This document shows, one piece after another, positions 1-8,072 of a stretch of 54,655 nt of DNA (positions are counted from its first letter, which is position 1; the number at the start of each line of letters is the position of its first letter). The DNA lies in assembly GCF_902804475.1 (NCBI RefSeq), contig NZ_CADCSU010000174.1, forward strand, positions 1-54,655. The letters are read 5' to 3'. This DNA comes from Flavobacterium bizetiae. GTDB taxonomy: Bacteria > Bacteroidota > Bacteroidia > Flavobacteriales > Flavobacteriaceae. The position numbers were made by a program, and so were the translations under genes. The notes below the pieces were generated by a model. The model was not told the DNA's origin and did not search any database. It saw only the letters and a program-made list of their open reading frames with translations.

Positions 1-47
1 ATAAGATGATCTCAATTAGAATTAAAAAAAACAAATAGTATCTACGT

Positions 48-542
48 ATGAAACAATTAGCCCTGGTTGTAATTGCATTTATAACATTTTCATGCTCGCA
101 AGCTCAGAAAACAAGTTTTTCTAAAGAAGCTTTGTCTGAAAAATTATTAGCAACTGATGAAAGTCAAGTTACTTTCAAAAACATTTTAAAAAAATACAAA
201 GGTAAAACTTTGGTTATCGAGGTTTGGGCTTCATGGTGTGGTGATTGTGTAAAAGCTATGCCACAATTAAAAGAACTTCAGGCAAATAATCCTGATGTCT
301 CGTACTTATTTATCTCTGCTGATAAAACAGCTGATAAATGGAAAGCAGGAATTGAAAAACACGAACTTAAAGGTGATCATTTTATGATGAATGATGGTAT
401 GAAAGGCCTTTTTGGAAAAGCAATTGATTTAGACTGGATTCCGAGATATATCATCGTTGACAAAACAGGAAAAATTGTATTGTATCGTGCGATTGAAAAG
501 GATTTTGATAAAATCAATGAAACTTTAAAAAGCCTGAAATAA
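48..542 (+). CDS. TlpA-like thioredoxin-fold lipoprotein
   Basis: This is a 164-residue thiol-disulfide oxidoreductase of the TlpA/ResA group, expected to be periplasmic and anchored by lipid. The first 16 residues are a signal peptide ending in a lipobox-like FSC with Cys16. The redox motif WCGDC puts the active cysteines at 64 and 67, and the cis-proline of the thioredoxin fold is Pro132 in WIPRY. The length fits a single thioredoxin domain. Such proteins reduce or exchange disulfides in exported proteins; the partner here is unknown. The gene sits 98 bp upstream of tpiA on the same strand. Only 47 bp of upstream sequence are in the window, so its promoter or upstream operon partners cannot be judged. 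Confidence 0.88.
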   Translation: MKQLALVVIAFITFSCSQAQKTSFSKEALSEKLLATDESQVTFKNILKKYKGKTLVIEVWASWCGDCVKAMPQLKELQANNPDVSYLFISADKTADKWKAGIEKHELKGDHFMMNDGMKGLFGKAIDLDWIPRYIIVDKTGKIVLYRAIEKDFDKINETLKSLK

Positions 543-549
543 AATTCAG

Positions 550-593
550 CAATGGCAAATGACAATGACAAATTCAAGATCAATGTCAAATTA
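550..593. repeat. Degenerate AATGNCAA-type short repeat
   Basis: The gap between the thioredoxin gene and tpiA holds several imperfect copies of the word AATGNCAA (AATGGCAA, AATGACAA, AATGTCAA) within about 45 bp. It looks like a degenerate intergenic repeat rather than coding sequence. Function unknown. Confidence 0.4.
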
Positions 594-640
594 AACAAGA
601 ACAAAAAACAAAAAAAAGAATAAAATAAAACACTACCAAA

Positions 641-1393
641 ATGAGAAAAAAGATTGTTGCAGGAAACTGGAAAATGCATAAAAACGCAGCGCAAACTGAA
701 GAATTATTAAGCGAATTAATTACTAAAATACCAGCTCAAACTACTGCTCAGGTAATTGTAGCTCCAACATTTGTAAACTTACAAGCGGCTGTTGCTAAAG
801 TTAAAAACACCACTATTGGTGTTGCTGCTCAAAACGTTCACCAAGCTGAAGGCGGAGCTTTTACAGGAGAAATTTCTGCTGATATGTTAACTAGTATTGG
901 TGTAAACACCGTAATTCTTGGTCACTCTGAGCGTAGAGCCATTTTTCACGAAACTGACGCTTTAATCGCTAATAAAGTGGATACTGCTTTAAAACATGAC
1001 CTTACAGTAATTTTCTGTTTTGGAGAAGAATTAAAAGACCGTCAATCAGGAAATCACTTTAATATTGTAGAGAACCAATTGCGTGACGGATTATTTCAAA
1101 TTGCAAAAGAATCATGGTCTAAAGTTGTTTTAGCTTACGAACCTGTTTGGGCTATCGGAACTGGAGAAACTGCTTCACCAGAACAAGCTCAGGAAATGCA
1201 CGAATTTATCAGAGAAGTTGTTCGTAAAGCTTACGGAGCTGAAATCGCTGACGAAGTTTCTATTTTATACGGTGGTTCTGTAAAACCAGACAACGCTAAA
1301 GAAATCTTCTCTAAACCAGACGTAGACGGTGGTTTAATTGGAGGTGCAGCTTTAAAAGCTGATGACTTTTTAGCTATTGTAACTGCTATCTAA
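641..1393 (+). CDS. tpiA: Triosephosphate isomerase
   Basis: This is a 250-residue cytosolic glycolytic enzyme that interconverts dihydroxyacetone phosphate and glyceraldehyde 3-phosphate. It has all the family signatures: AGNWKMHK with Asn9 and Lys11, the electrophilic His95 in LGHSERR, the catalytic base Glu167 in AYEPVWAIGTG followed by the loop-6 hinge, and the phosphate-binding LYGGSVKPDNA near the C terminus. The length is normal for a full TIM barrel. A strong hairpin terminator begins about 20 bp after the stop. It probably shares transcription with the upstream thioredoxin lipoprotein gene, but the 98-bp gap could also hold its own promoter. Confidence 0.98.
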   Translation: MRKKIVAGNWKMHKNAAQTEELLSELITKIPAQTTAQVIVAPTFVNLQAAVAKVKNTTIGVAAQNVHQAEGGAFTGEISADMLTSIGVNTVILGHSERRAIFHETDALIANKVDTALKHDLTVIFCFGEELKDRQSGNHFNIVENQLRDGLFQIAKESWSKVVLAYEPVWAIGTGETASPEQAQEMHEFIREVVRKAYGAEIADEVSILYGGSVKPDNAKEIFSKPDVDGGLIGGAALKADDFLAIVTAI

Positions 1394-1415
1394 TTTTAGA
1401 TTTTAGATTTACTAT

Positions 1416-1446
1416 AAAAAAACGTTCGCTATCGCGAACGTTTTTT
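1416..1446. terminator. Bidirectional intrinsic terminator after tpiA
   Basis: A perfect inverted repeat has stem AACGTTCGC / GCGAACGTT with loop TATC, flanked by an A-run on the left and a T-run on the right. It lies between the convergent tpiA (plus) and the minus-strand gene ending at 1516, so it can serve both. Confidence 0.92.
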
Positions 1447-1515
1447 ATGCTTTAATTTTGCGCAAAGTCAAGCTTAAATTTTCTTATATAACTTATATGG
1501 TGAAAAAAGAAAAGT

Positions 1516-3825
1516 CTAGTTTATAAATGATTCCAATAAAGGGCAATTGTATTTTTTAAACGTTGGTGTCGTTTTATAAATTGAATAGAAATTCACCAAC
1601 TCCTTCCCTACTTTAAACGGATTTTTTGCTTCTTCTTCGGCAGAAATTATATTCGCGTAATGGCCGTAATAATTACATTCAAAAATCATTAAACTGGCCA
1701 TCGCTTTCTCATTATTGTTTTTAGACATTTTCAGGGCTTTTTCGTAATACATTTTAGCCATGGTTAAGCCATAATAATTCCCTTTTTGATATGTTTTCTC
1801 GAGTTCAGAATTATCTCCGTAAACATAGTCTATATAAGATTCTCCGGACGTCCAGTCGTATGCGACCATCATCCAGGAATTACCCAGATACGAAACATTA
1901 AAATAAGCATGTGCCAATTGCAGATTACTTGCCGCTGTATTTTGTTTTTTTAACTGAATTAGCTTGGCAATAAAATCAGCTTTGTTGAAGCGATAATCGA
2001 ATTTTCGTTCTTTGTCTTTTTGAATGATTTTAGGTGTAAAAGGGTTTTCGTTTAGATAATCTTTATACTCATAATTCTTGTCCCAAAAATCTTTTGGCAT
2101 AGACGAAAAGGTTTCATAAGCCAATTCTAAATTATTGTTTCTAAAAGCAATCGTCCCCTTCAGGTCTTTGTAATAATTAATATCTGGAGCAATTGTTCCG
2201 GAACAAATGTATTTTTCAAAAGGTGTTTTGTTTTCTTTTTGCTGTAAAGCAATCAATTTATCAATATCTTGTGTAGTCGCAGTTCTGTCAAAATAACCTA
2301 TATAACTGTACAAATAGGCATTATCATAAGATGAATATACGCCTTCGCTTTTGCTGTCTGATTTCATCATTAATAATCCTGCTGTAACACGATCGTCTTT
2401 TTTAGCAAAATCTGCACTGGCAATGCGGTATAAACTATAAAGATTTTTAAATAAGCCATAATCTGTTTCTACTAAATTTTCTACGGAATCAAAATAGTTG
2501 AAAAGCTGGTTTTGAACTTTCTCACTTTTCAAATCGTCTTGTTTTAAAGAAACTAAAGCCAATTGAATATTCTTCTGCATTTGTATAGATGCATTGGCTT
2601 TGTCTGAGATCATATTGGTATATTTTTTACCCAAATCAATATCATCATCAATAAAACAAAGTTGTGCAATAGCCGCTGTGATATAATCTTTTTGCTCGCC
2701 TGTAGTTTGCTCGCGAATAGAAATTAAGAAATATTCTAAAGCTCGCAAATGCATGATGTCTTTAGTATAGTTTTCTTCTTTTGCTTTAGCGTAATTTCCA
2801 TACCAGTCCGTTCCTTCAAATACCACCGAAGGGCTTCCGTCATTGGTATATTGTGGCGTAAAAATCCAGTCTTCGAGTTTGTTGATTTCTCTTCCAATCA
2901 AAAAACTAAAATTAATACTGTTCGGGCTAAGTTTATAAACCTCTTCAATCGTTTTTAAATCCGGCGCAGGATTACGAAAACTTTCAATAGAAAGTATTAC
3001 ACTTCGTTCTTCGTCGTTTTGAGCCAGAGCAAGGGTTTCCTGAGTTAATTTCCAGTTATAATGTTGTAAAACCGCGAATGATTTTTCTTCGCAAGTGGCA
3101 AAAACTTTACTCAACAAATAATTTTGTAAAGGAAAATTGTCGATGCACAAAGCTTTATAATACAAAGCCCAAGGTTCTAAAATGGTGTTTTTATTCTCAG
3201 CAAAATAAGTGTCGTACAAGCGAATCACTTCATTTTTATCCTGAGCGTAAAAACTATATCTTAAAATTAAAAAAGCATAACGCTGTTTTAAAAAAGCATC
3301 TTTGGCTGATTTTATTTTCTTTTCAAAATCTCCTGTTTCTGCTAATTTATGATCTTTGCTGTTATAACCTATCTGATTCCAGGATTCCCATTTTACATCA
3401 GTATTACTATTGTATTCTAACTTTTTGGCAAACAGAATATAGCTTAAGAATGCTTTGTTTTTTGATAATAATAAGGCTTCGATAAAAGTTTTTTTTTCGA
3501 ATGCTTTTTTTAAGGTTTTGTTTTCATAAGCTGTTTCAAATACTTCTCCGTCGGTCTCGTACAAAATGGTATGAACATCTTTCGGATCAACTGTATTTCC
3601 CAACTTTTTCTTCCATTCTAAACAATTCAATTCCTGATCGACACCAGAAACAGTATTGGTAGAATAGTAATAATCTGCCGAATAATAGAACGGCGTAAGT
3701 TTAAAGAATCCTTCTCTTTGTGCTTTAAACAAAGCCAATCGACTCGTTTCCGGCGAAACACTCCAACCACAGGCAAAAGAAGCCTGAAAGCTTAAAACTA
3801 AAAGTAAACTACTAAAAACGCGCAT
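1516..3825 (-). CDS. Exported protein of unknown function (about 769 aa)
   Basis: I do not recognise this family. The frame is open upstream to 3858, but the start chosen here gives a clean signal peptide (MRVFSSLLLVLSFQASFA) with likely signal peptidase I cleavage before Cys-Gly-Trp. The mature part of about 750 residues has no membrane segment. It is rich in Lys, Asp, Tyr and Asn and in helical stretches such as YEKALKMSKNNNEKAM, suggesting a TPR-like or other alpha-solenoid fold; this is inferred only from composition and pattern. Its start overlaps the stop of the upstream gene (3812-4948) by 14 bp, so the two are very likely translationally coupled and work together. It ends convergently with tpiA at the shared terminator. 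Confidence 0.8.
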   Translation of the reverse strand: MRVFSSLLLVLSFQASFACGWSVSPETSRLALFKAQREGFFKLTPFYYSADYYYSTNTVSGVDQELNCLEWKKKLGNTVDPKDVHTILYETDGEVFETAYENKTLKKAFEKKTFIEALLLSKNKAFLSYILFAKKLEYNSNTDVKWESWNQIGYNSKDHKLAETGDFEKKIKSAKDAFLKQRYAFLILRYSFYAQDKNEVIRLYDTYFAENKNTILEPWALYYKALCIDNFPLQNYLLSKVFATCEEKSFAVLQHYNWKLTQETLALAQNDEERSVILSIESFRNPAPDLKTIEEVYKLSPNSINFSFLIGREINKLEDWIFTPQYTNDGSPSVVFEGTDWYGNYAKAKEENYTKDIMHLRALEYFLISIREQTTGEQKDYITAAIAQLCFIDDDIDLGKKYTNMISDKANASIQMQKNIQLALVSLKQDDLKSEKVQNQLFNYFDSVENLVETDYGLFKNLYSLYRIASADFAKKDDRVTAGLLMMKSDSKSEGVYSSYDNAYLYSYIGYFDRTATTQDIDKLIALQQKENKTPFEKYICSGTIAPDINYYKDLKGTIAFRNNNLELAYETFSSMPKDFWDKNYEYKDYLNENPFTPKIIQKDKERKFDYRFNKADFIAKLIQLKKQNTAASNLQLAHAYFNVSYLGNSWMMVAYDWTSGESYIDYVYGDNSELEKTYQKGNYYGLTMAKMYYEKALKMSKNNNEKAMASLMIFECNYYGHYANIISAEEEAKNPFKVGKELVNFYSIYKTTPTFKKYNCPLLESFIN

Positions 3826-4948
3826 AATAACCGGATATATTTTGGGTTCCATAATCATTAATATATTTTTTATCGAAAGAGAAAAACGTCACTTTGGTCT
3901 GATTATCAATTTTGATTTTGCTCGTAACAATCGAAATCATTTTTTCGAGTTCGGCTTCAGAAATTTTTTCAATCCTGATTTCATCTCCGTTTCGTAAATA
4001 CGTTTGCCCTATTAAAACATCATCTTGTAGTATATATTTGCTATCTGATGTTTTCTTAAGTTTAACACTATCATTTTTTAACTGATCGTAATCTGATAAA
4101 ATTCCTTTAAACTGATTCCCTCTAAAAACCACTGCCCAACTGTAAAGCGGCAAAGCAATATCTAATTTTAATTTATACTTGTCGTGCGTAATATACTGCG
4201 CCAATTCTTCGCTGGTTCCTATTGAGTTTTTGGTATTAAAATCATCTGGTTTTGCCAAATTATAACACATCAATAAACCTTTATCAACGGGTGGAGTTCC
4301 TGCTTTTTCGGCATATTTATATTGCCAGAGTCTGATGGTTGAAGCTATTTGTGATGTTGGAAATCCTTTCTTGATTTGTTTTAGCAAATAAAAATAGTTC
4401 TCTTTTGATTTTTCTGTCCAATCGCAATCGATTAGAATTTCTTTAAAATCAACTTTTAACTTCGCCAGTTCAATCGATTTTATCGAATCATAATTCAGGC
4501 GTTTAAAGTTTTCCTGTTTGTAATAATCCTTTGGATATACAATTCCGTTAACGATTTTATCTGCTTTTGTTTCATTTAGCCTAACACCAATTTGCTGTAC
4601 GCGTTTCGCAATTCTCGACGCCAGACTATCCAATTGTTTTGTATCTGATTGCAGAACCACTTCATTGGTAATAAAAATACTTGGTGTGATTTCGGGATTG
4701 CTTTCATTTAAACTAAAATCGTTAATCGTCGCAACCGGCAAAGGTTCTTTGGCATACGGATTCCAGTCGATGTCAAAAAAGCGAATATACATATGCTGCA
4801 CTTTTAAATCCCTGATCAAAGAATCCTCTTCTTTCTGAAAATACAAGCTGGTTTTCCAATAGCAAAACGATCTTACTACGTCATGTTCTTTTTCACAAGT
4901 TGCTCCGTTAAGTACCACAAAGAGCAAAATAAAAATGATATTCTTCAT
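3812..4948 (-). CDS. Exported protein of unknown function (378 aa), pair with next gene
   Basis: I do not recognise this family. The start at 4948 gives the secretion signal MKNIIFILLFVVLNGATC; the open frame continues upstream to 4987, but that would add 13 residues before the signal. Cys18 could be lipidated, although the residues before it (GAT) are a weak lipobox. Segments such as HMYIRFFDIDWN and FKEILIDCDWTEKSKENY look like the beta-strand and loop pattern of a TIM-barrel-type fold; this is only a suggestion. The gene is first in a two-gene unit with the 769-residue exported protein, overlapping it by 14 bp. It is divergent from prmA, with about 110 bp between the starts. Confidence 0.78.
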   Translation of the reverse strand: MKNIIFILLFVVLNGATCEKEHDVVRSFCYWKTSLYFQKEEDSLIRDLKVQHMYIRFFDIDWNPYAKEPLPVATINDFSLNESNPEITPSIFITNEVVLQSDTKQLDSLASRIAKRVQQIGVRLNETKADKIVNGIVYPKDYYKQENFKRLNYDSIKSIELAKLKVDFKEILIDCDWTEKSKENYFYLLKQIKKGFPTSQIASTIRLWQYKYAEKAGTPPVDKGLLMCYNLAKPDDFNTKNSIGTSEELAQYITHDKYKLKLDIALPLYSWAVVFRGNQFKGILSDYDQLKNDSVKLKKTSDSKYILQDDVLIGQTYLRNGDEIRIEKISEAELEKMISIVTSKIKIDNQTKVTFFSFDKKYINDYGTQNISGYYARF

Positions 4949-5039
4949 ATTCAAAAAATCCTTACAAATTCTAATCAAAATTAACATTAATAATTATTAG
5001 AATATGATTTATTTATGAACAACTTTTGCTTTGTATTCT

Positions 5040-5047
5040 TACCTTTG
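5040..5047 (+). promoter_or_regulatory. Bacteroidetes -7 box upstream of prmA
   Basis: TACCTTTG matches the TAnnTTTG -7 consensus of Bacteroidetes housekeeping promoters exactly. It lies 14 bp before the chosen prmA start, so it also argues against the longer frame starting at 5026, which would overlap the promoter. No good -33 TTG at the usual spacing was found. Confidence 0.6.
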
Positions 5048-5061
5048 CAAAAAATTTATTT

Positions 5062-5895
5062 ATGTCGAACATATATTTAGGATACCATTTTACAATTGAA
5101 CCAAAAGAACCGGGTTCAGAAATTTTAATTGCTGAATTAGGCGAAAAAGCGTTTGAGACTTTTACTGAAACTGAAACTGGAATTTCGGCTTATGTAAAGA
5201 AAGATTTATGGGATGAGAATATTCTGGACGACATTTATATTTTAGAATCTGAAGAATTTAAAATCGAATATACGGTTGAAGAAATCGATCAGGTAAACTG
5301 GAACGAAGAGTGGGAAAAGAATTTTGAAGCGATTGATGTTGACGGAAAATGCCATGTTCGTGCTCCTTTTCATGAAAAAACCAATGCCGAATTTGATATC
5401 GTAATCGAGCCAAAAATGAGTTTTGGTACAGGTCATCACGAAACAACTCACATGATGATTCAGCATTTATTAGAAATGGATGTTAAGGGTCTTAAAACTC
5501 TTGATATGGGTTGCGGAACTGCGATTTTGGCAATTTTAGCTGAAATGAAAGGCGCAGAACCAATTGATGCGATCGATATTGATAATTGGTGTTATTTGAA
5601 TTCTATCGAAAATGCTGAACGCAATAATTGTAAACATATTACCGTTTACGAAGGCGATGCAGCTTTATTAGCAGGAAAAAGTTACGACCTGATTATTGCA
5701 AACATCAACAGAAATATTTTGTTGAACGATATGCAAAGTTATGTGGATTGCTTAAACAAAGACGGTATTATATTGTTTAGTGGTTTCTATGAAGAAGACA
5801 TCCCGTTTATTGATGCTTCATGCACAGAAAAAGGATTAACATATGTTAAAAAGTTTCAAAGAAATAACTGGGTTTCATTAAAATACGTAAATTAG
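5062..5895 (+). CDS. prmA: Ribosomal protein L11 methyltransferase
   Basis: This is a cytosolic SAM-dependent methyltransferase (277 aa) that methylates ribosomal protein L11. The conserved FGTGHHETTHMM segment precedes SAM motif I (LDMGCGTAILAILAE), followed by an acidic ribose-binding stretch (DAIDIDNW) and the DLIIANINRNIL catalytic-region motif typical of PrmA. The N-terminal ~110 residues match the small substrate-recognition domain. ATG at 5062 was chosen over the upstream frame because it follows a TACCTTTG promoter box and begins with MSNIYLGYHF. It lies upstream of clpS on the same strand; the two may be co-transcribed, but a 146-bp gap with a repeat separates them. Confidence 0.95.
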   Translation: MSNIYLGYHFTIEPKEPGSEILIAELGEKAFETFTETETGISAYVKKDLWDENILDDIYILESEEFKIEYTVEEIDQVNWNEEWEKNFEAIDVDGKCHVRAPFHEKTNAEFDIVIEPKMSFGTGHHETTHMMIQHLLEMDVKGLKTLDMGCGTAILAILAEMKGAEPIDAIDIDNWCYLNSIENAERNNCKHITVYEGDAALLAGKSYDLIIANINRNILLNDMQSYVDCLNKDGIILFSGFYEEDIPFIDASCTEKGLTYVKKFQRNNWVSLKYVN

Positions 5896-5922
5896 ATAGT
5901 TGATTATCTAAAATTTAAGTCG

Positions 5923-5961
5923 CCCACAGATTAAACTGATCAAAACGATTTACACCGATTT
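5923..5961. repeat. CACAGATT-type dispersed repeat fragment
   Basis: The gap between prmA and clpS contains CCCACAGATTAAACTGATC followed by GATTTACACCGATTT. The same words occur, partly inverted, in the repeats at 10034-10190 and 52482-52545. This copy has only one clear arm, so it looks like a degenerate member of the family. Confidence 0.45.
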
Positions 5962-6041
5962 AGCTTTCTTTAAAAGCTGTTGAATTGTAAATCTTTGGCA
6001 AATAAAATTAGTAATTACAAAAAGTACAAAAACCTAAAAAC

Positions 6042-6317
6042 ATGAGTACTAAAGAAAAAGTAAGAGAAAGAGTTCGCGAAAAGGAAGCGACGGTTTTCAA
6101 TAACGAAATCATTGTTTATAACGACGATGTAAACACTTTTGATCACGTAATTGATACTTTAATGCGTGTTTGCAGTCACACGCCTGAACAAGCAGAACAA
6201 TGTTCCTTAATTGTACATTACAACGGAAAATGCACTGTAAAAACAGGGCCACTGGATAAATTAAAACCTCAATGTACTCAACTTCTGGAAGCTGGACTAA
6301 GCGCCGAAATTGTTTAA
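6042..6317 (+). CDS. clpS: ATP-dependent Clp protease adaptor ClpS
   Basis: This 91-residue protein has the ClpS fold. A flexible charged N terminus (residues 1-22) precedes the core, which has the characteristic IVYNDDVNTFDHVIDTLM stretch that forms the N-degron pocket. ClpS delivers N-end-rule substrates to ClpAP-type proteases in the cytosol. The C-terminal part (KCTVKTGPLDKLK and the final helix) corresponds to the ClpA-docking and pocket-closing regions. The gene is followed at once by a strong terminator. Its last two codons and stop lie inside the 31-bp direct repeat that recurs at 8000-8030. Confidence 0.95.
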   Translation: MSTKEKVRERVREKEATVFNNEIIVYNDDVNTFDHVIDTLMRVCSHTPEQAEQCSLIVHYNGKCTVKTGPLDKLKPQCTQLLEAGLSAEIV

Positions 6318-6338
6318 TTTACCAATAATTTAAAAACG
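6308..6338 (+). repeat. 31-bp direct repeat, copy 1 (clpS 3' end)
   Basis: These 31 bp, beginning AATTGTTTAATTTACCAATA, are identical to 8000-8030. They include the last two codons and stop of clpS and the left arm base of its terminator. The two copies bracket the WG-repeat gene, 1,692 bp apart start to start. Confidence 0.92.
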
Positions 6339-6382
6339 CATTCTATTTTGTTTTACACTAAAACTGAATAGAATGCGTTTTT
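6332..6382 (+). terminator. Intrinsic terminator of clpS
   Basis: A perfect 16-bp inverted repeat has AAAAACGCATTCTATT on the left and its complement AATAGAATGCGTTTTT on the right, with a 19-bp loop and a T-run. A decayed version of the same stem follows the second copy of the 31-bp repeat, at about 8025-8070. Confidence 0.92.
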
Positions 6383-6433
6383 ATTTTAGCCTAACTCAGC
6401 TCATTTTTAACCTAATTTACCAAAATTAAAATC

Positions 6434-7945
6434 ATGAAATACTTCAAGTTTCTTCTGTTTTTATTGCCCTTGGTTTCTTTAAGCCAGAAAAAATTCGATA
6501 ATCTGCGCGAGCAATTGGTAAAAAGTAAAACATTGGGTTATGAATATGTATATGCCTACGAAAATAATTATGCCGTATTCAGAACCTTTAAAGGAAAAAT
6601 GGGACTTATTGATACAACAGGAAATGTAGTTATCAAACCAACTTATGAATATATTTATAATAAGGAAGAACTTAAAAATTTGTATGAAGTTGGAAATACA
6701 GTCAATAAAAAATTCAAACGTGGCTATATTGACAGGAAAGGAAATATTAGAATTCCGCTAGAATATGACGACATTTTTCACCTTGACAAAAACCTCATCA
6801 GGGTTTCAAAAAATAACAAAACAGGTGTTGTAGACACTTTAAACAAAATAATTTTACCTTTAAAGTTCGATTTTATAATGGATCACGGTGCTATTATTTA
6901 CGCGCAAAGCAATAACATTGTTGACATATTTGACTTCTCAGGAAAGCAATTGACCAATTACAAAGCAAAAGACATTGACTATTTTACAGATGACAGAAGC
7001 ATTGTAACTCTGCAGAACAATGATACTTTTATAATCAACAATGAAGGGAAGTCCATTTTAGATCCTATTAAAAATCATCGCTTTGAAAAAGTTATCGACT
7101 CAGATTCTTATATTATTCTAAATACAATTTCTAATAAAAAAGGACTGATTAATTCTAAAGGTGAGTATACAATAGAATGTAAATATGATGATATTACAAA
7201 TCATAAATCATTTTTTATTGTTAAGGACAAAAACAAGTTTGGGTTAGTAACAAAAAATGATGCTATACTAAAAACTGTGATCTATGACGGAATTTATCCT
7301 GTAAATTATAAAGAAGACAATCTCTTTCAAAATCAATTATTGGCAAAGAAAGACAATCTTGAAGGTATTATAAATCCTTTTTTAGAAAACGACATTATTC
7401 CTATTCGATACAAAGATGTTGATGATTTTTCAGATTACTATATCGTAACTACTGTAGAAAACAAAAACGGGTTATTTTCTGAAAATGGCGATCGTATTAT
7501 CAGTGAAGATTATGAGTTTTACAACGTAGCTCCAGACAAAATTTTTGCTACAAAAAACAATAAAAAATATCTGTTGACCATTACCGGAAAAACTTATTCT
7601 GAGATTGAAATTCCTGTAGATGAATTTGCAAAAAATGGTCCTTTCTCTAAGGGATTTGCTAAAAGCAATTTTCAGATTTTTAAAAACGGAAATAAGTATG
7701 GCGTAATTAGCAATAAAAATGAGATCGTGGTTGCCTGTGAATACGATGCAATTAAAAATATTTATTCGACCTCAGAATTTATTGTAAAAAAAGACAACAA
7801 ATATGGTGTCGTAAAAGCCAAAAACGAGATTAAGCTTGAAATTAAATACGATTCTTATCAAATCATAAAGGAATATATCAGGTTTGACATTAAAAATCCG
7901 AAAACTAAAAAAGCGTATATGATAAACTATTCTTCAGATTATTAA
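6434..7945 (+). CDS. Secreted WG-repeat protein
   Basis: This 503-residue protein has a signal peptide (about MKYFKFLLFLLPLVSLSQ) followed by a chain of WG-type beta repeats. Each unit has a G-[LYV]-[IV]-[DN] turn followed by an I-x-P-x-x-Y/F-D-x-I strand: for example KMGLIDTTGNVVIKPTYEYI, RGYIDRKGNIRIPLEYDDI, TGVVDTLNKIILPLKFDFI and KYGVVKAKNEIKLEIKYD. At least seven units can be counted. WG-repeat proteins are common in Bacteroidetes but have no general function. The gene has no obvious operon partner. It is bracketed by a 31-bp direct repeat carrying the clpS tail, so it looks inserted between clpS and the desaturase gene. Confidence 0.88.
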   Translation: MKYFKFLLFLLPLVSLSQKKFDNLREQLVKSKTLGYEYVYAYENNYAVFRTFKGKMGLIDTTGNVVIKPTYEYIYNKEELKNLYEVGNTVNKKFKRGYIDRKGNIRIPLEYDDIFHLDKNLIRVSKNNKTGVVDTLNKIILPLKFDFIMDHGAIIYAQSNNIVDIFDFSGKQLTNYKAKDIDYFTDDRSIVTLQNNDTFIINNEGKSILDPIKNHRFEKVIDSDSYIILNTISNKKGLINSKGEYTIECKYDDITNHKSFFIVKDKNKFGLVTKNDAILKTVIYDGIYPVNYKEDNLFQNQLLAKKDNLEGIINPFLENDIIPIRYKDVDDFSDYYIVTTVENKNGLFSENGDRIISEDYEFYNVAPDKIFATKNNKKYLLTITGKTYSEIEIPVDEFAKNGPFSKGFAKSNFQIFKNGNKYGVISNKNEIVVACEYDAIKNIYSTSEFIVKKDNKYGVVKAKNEIKLEIKYDSYQIIKEYIRFDIKNPKTKKAYMINYSSDY

Positions 7946-7999
7946 ATAAGAACATTCTGACTTGTTTTGAAAATCGTAATTCGATACGTTTTTTTTCTA

Positions 8000-8030
8000 A
8001 TTGTTTAATTTACCAATAATTTAAAAACGA
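8000..8030 (+). repeat. 31-bp direct repeat, copy 2
   Basis: This copy is identical to 6308-6338. It is followed by a degraded form of the clpS terminator stem (left arm with one extra base and one mismatch, right arm ending near 8070). It sits between the WG-repeat gene and the desaturase gene. Confidence 0.92.
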
Positions 8031-8043
8031 TCCTATTTTATTC

Positions 8044-8051
8044 TATATTTG
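8044..8051 (+). promoter_or_regulatory. -7 box upstream of the desaturase-family gene
   Basis: TATATTTG matches TAnnTTTG exactly and ends 21 bp before the ATG at 8073. A TTG codon in frame at 8049 overlaps this box, which supports the ATG as the true start. Confidence 0.55.
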
Positions 8052-8072
8052 AACAAAATAGAATGTTTTTAT

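Noticed and set aside
377..694. Minus-strand frame opposite the thioredoxin gene and tpiA start
   Set aside because: It is a shadow of two well-supported plus-strand genes with low-complexity Phe/Leu-rich translation.
6434..7945. WG-repeat gene as a transposon cargo
   Set aside because: There is no transposase or terminal inverted repeat; the flanking 31-bp direct repeats carry host clpS sequence, so recombination or duplication is more likely.
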